Below are positions 7,586 to 8,549 of a DNA stretch of 8,549 nucleotides, piece by piece (position 1 is the stretch's first letter; each line of letters starts with the position of its first letter). The notes beneath the pieces were generated by a model. The model saw only the letters and a program-made list of their open reading frames with translations, did not search any database and was not told the origin of the DNA. The position numbers and the translations under genes are program-made. This DNA is from Bryobacteraceae bacterium (GTDB lineage Bacteria > Acidobacteriota > Terriglobia > Bryobacterales > Bryobacteraceae). Location: NCBI GenBank assembly GCA_030044325.1, contig JASHWA010000536.1:1-8549 (forward strand), in the 5' to 3' direction.

Positions 7586-8046
7586 GCGTATTTCTCGAGA
7601 GCCCCGGCGATGTTGTCCGGAGTGAGATGGACGTGCAATTCGCCATCGACGAGCATCGCCGGCGCGCGATCGCAGCAGCCCAGGCACACGATCGGCAGGA
7701 ACGTGAAGCGCCCGTCCTTGGTGGTTTCCCCGAAATCCACGCCGAGTCGCGCAGCGAGAGCCCGCCGCACGCCCGCGTAACCTTCAATCCAGCAACTGAT
7801 GCTGTCGCACAGATGGATCACGTGCCGGCCTACCGGCTTGCGGTAAATCAGGTTGTAAAAACTGGCGACTCCGTCGAGATCCGCCTCCGTCATGTGTAGA
7901 AATTCCGCCAGGTCCCGCAGCGCGTCGTCCGAAACCCACCCGCGATGACTCTGCACGATCCGCAGCGCGTCGATCAAAACGGCCTCACGCGTCGGATAGT
8001 GTTGCGCTTCCGCCTCGATTTCGTGGATCTCTTCCGCGCTCAACAT
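7582..8046 (-). CDS. nuoE: NADH-quinone oxidoreductase subunit E (2Fe-2S)
   Basis: NuoE is the thioredoxin-like 2Fe-2S subunit of the NADH-oxidising module and carries cluster N1a near the FMN of NuoF. The product is 154 residues (E. coli 166). An N-terminal helical part (about 1-70, with IVQSHRGWVSDDALRDLAEFL and GVASFYNLIYRKPVGRHVI) precedes the cluster domain. The ligands are C80 and C85 in CDSISC, then C121 and C125 in CLGCCDRAP. C124 is an additional cysteine next to the ligand C125, where many homologues have Ala or Asn. The ending HLTPDNIAGALEKY is typical of the family. The ATG lies 3 nt after the nuoD stop with no clear Shine-Dalgarno, so translation is probably coupled to nuoD. The stop overlaps the nuoF ATG by 4 nt. 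Confidence 0.97.
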   Translation of the reverse strand: MLSAEEIHEIEAEAQHYPTREAVLIDALRIVQSHRGWVSDDALRDLAEFLHMTEADLDGVASFYNLIYRKPVGRHVIHLCDSISCWIEGYAGVRRALAARLGVDFGETTKDGRFTFLPIVCLGCCDRAPAMLVDGELHVHLTPDNIAGALEKYA

Positions 8047-8049
8047 AAT

Positions 8050-8549
8050 TTAACGGTCGACATCGGCCAGTACAAAATCCAGGCTGCCCAGGATCGCCAG
8101 CAAATCCGGCACCATCAGCCCGCGGCACAGCCGCGGTAACGTTTGAATGTGCGCGAACGACGGCGTGCGGATGCGCGTGCGGTAGGAACGCGTGTCTCCG
8201 TCGCTCACCAGGTAATATCCGTTGTTCCCTTTGGTCGCCTCGATCGCGCCCAACGCTTCCCCCGGCGGAATCACCGGGCCCCAGCTCACTCCCAGAAAAT
8301 GCGTGATCAACGTCTCGATATCGTGCATCGTCCGCGGCTTCTCCGGCGGAGTGCTCAATTCGTGCGCCGACTTATACCGGCCCTCCGGCATGTGGTCCAC
8401 GCACTGCCCGATAATTCTCAGGCTCTGCCGCATCTCTTCCACTCGCACCGCCGCGCGATCGTAACAGTCGCCCGTTTTCCCGATCGGAATCTCGAATTCG
8501 AAATTTTCGTAACCCGAATACGGCTGCTTCTTGCGAAAATCCCATGCGA
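8050..8549 (-). CDS. nuoD: NADH-quinone oxidoreductase subunit D, C-terminal part (N-terminus beyond window edge)
   Basis: NuoD is the 49-kDa-type subunit, related to the large subunit of NiFe hydrogenases, that forms the quinone site with NuoB. Only the last 165 residues or so are visible; a full NuoD has about 400-420, or about 600 when fused to NuoC as in E. coli. The frame is open from the right edge to TAA at 8050-8052. The start of the visible part reads AWDFRKKQPYSGYENFEFEI, then GDCYDR, VEEMRQSLRI, ETLITHFLG, IEATKG and SYRTRIRTPSFAH, ending in SLDFVLADVDR. This is the invariant C-terminus of the family, and this stretch closely resembles E. coli NuoCD. A GTG at 8448 is an internal valine codon, not a start. 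Whether NuoC is fused upstream cannot be seen. Confidence 0.97.
   Translation of the reverse strand, partial: AWDFRKKQPYSGYENFEFEIPIGKTGDCYDRAAVRVEEMRQSLRIIGQCVDHMPEGRYKSAHELSTPPEKPRTMHDIETLITHFLGVSWGPVIPPGEALGAIEATKGNNGYYLVSDGDTRSYRTRIRTPSFAHIQTLPRLCRGLMVPDLLAILGSLDFVLADVDR

Larger units (their letters stand above)
1..8549 (-). other. nuo operon segment (nuoD-nuoL), presumed single transcript
   Basis: All nine genes lie on one strand in canonical complex I order. Between the visible stop and start codons there are at most 6 nt, and three junctions overlap (4, 4 and 86 nt). No hairpin-plus-T-run terminator fits between genes, and no intergenic space could hold a promoter. The promoter, nuoA-C, nuoM and nuoN are expected outside the window. 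Single-transcript status is inferred from the spacing. Confidence 0.9.

Noticed and set aside
6558..7787. Minus-strand frame of 409 codons overlapping nuoF and nuoE in another frame
   Set aside because: nuoF and nuoE explain the region fully. This product is an Arg-rich frame-shifted reading of NuoF.
8491..8511. Repetitive TTCGAATTCGAAATTTTCG-like stretch near the right edge
   Set aside because: It encodes the conserved NuoD segment ENFEFEI, and alternating Glu/Phe codons explain the pattern. No operator need be assumed.

Overview
The window is a gene-dense stretch of bacterial chromosome. All of it is coding, on the minus strand, for respiratory complex I (proton-translocating NADH:quinone oxidoreductase, NDH-1). 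Read in the direction of transcription (right to left), the order is nuoD (3' part only), nuoE, nuoF, nuoG, nuoH, nuoI, nuoJ, nuoK and nuoL (5' part only). This is the canonical bacterial nuo order. No foreign gene is inserted, and I see no RNA gene, mobile element, CRISPR array or terminator. Both ends of the window lie inside genes, so the operon promoter, nuoA-C, the end of nuoL and nuoM-N lie outside.

The genes are packed very tightly. Junctions are 3 nt (D-E), a 4-nt ATGA overlap (E/F), 5 nt (F-G), a 4-nt ATGA overlap (G/H), 1 nt (H-I), 6 nt (I-J), an 86-nt overlap (J/K) and 1 nt (K-L). There is no room for internal promoters or terminators between genes, so I infer one polycistronic mRNA with translational coupling. 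Clear Shine-Dalgarno sequences precede nuoH, nuoI, nuoK and nuoL. I see none before nuoE, nuoG and nuoJ, and only a weak one before nuoF.

Together the proteins cover three parts of complex I. NuoE, NuoF and NuoG are the NADH-oxidising module (FMN and the entry Fe-S clusters). NuoD and NuoI belong to the quinone-reducing connecting module. NuoH, NuoJ, NuoK and NuoL are membrane subunits that couple electron transfer to proton pumping. All cluster ligands and key membrane charges that I checked are present, so the visible part looks functional rather than decaying.

The proteins resemble the E. coli type of complex I over their whole length, as judged from memory of the E. coli sequences. NuoG has the four cysteines for the extra cluster N7, and five pump residues of NuoL fall at the same numbers as in E. 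coli. The DNA is GC-rich, with many GCG/CGC codons. This complex I type is also known outside the gammaproteobacteria, and the sequence identity does not look high enough for a close relative of E. coli. I cannot name the organism. I found no undescribed system. The points most worth a second look are the long nuoJ/nuoK overlap and the uneven distribution of ribosome binding sites.
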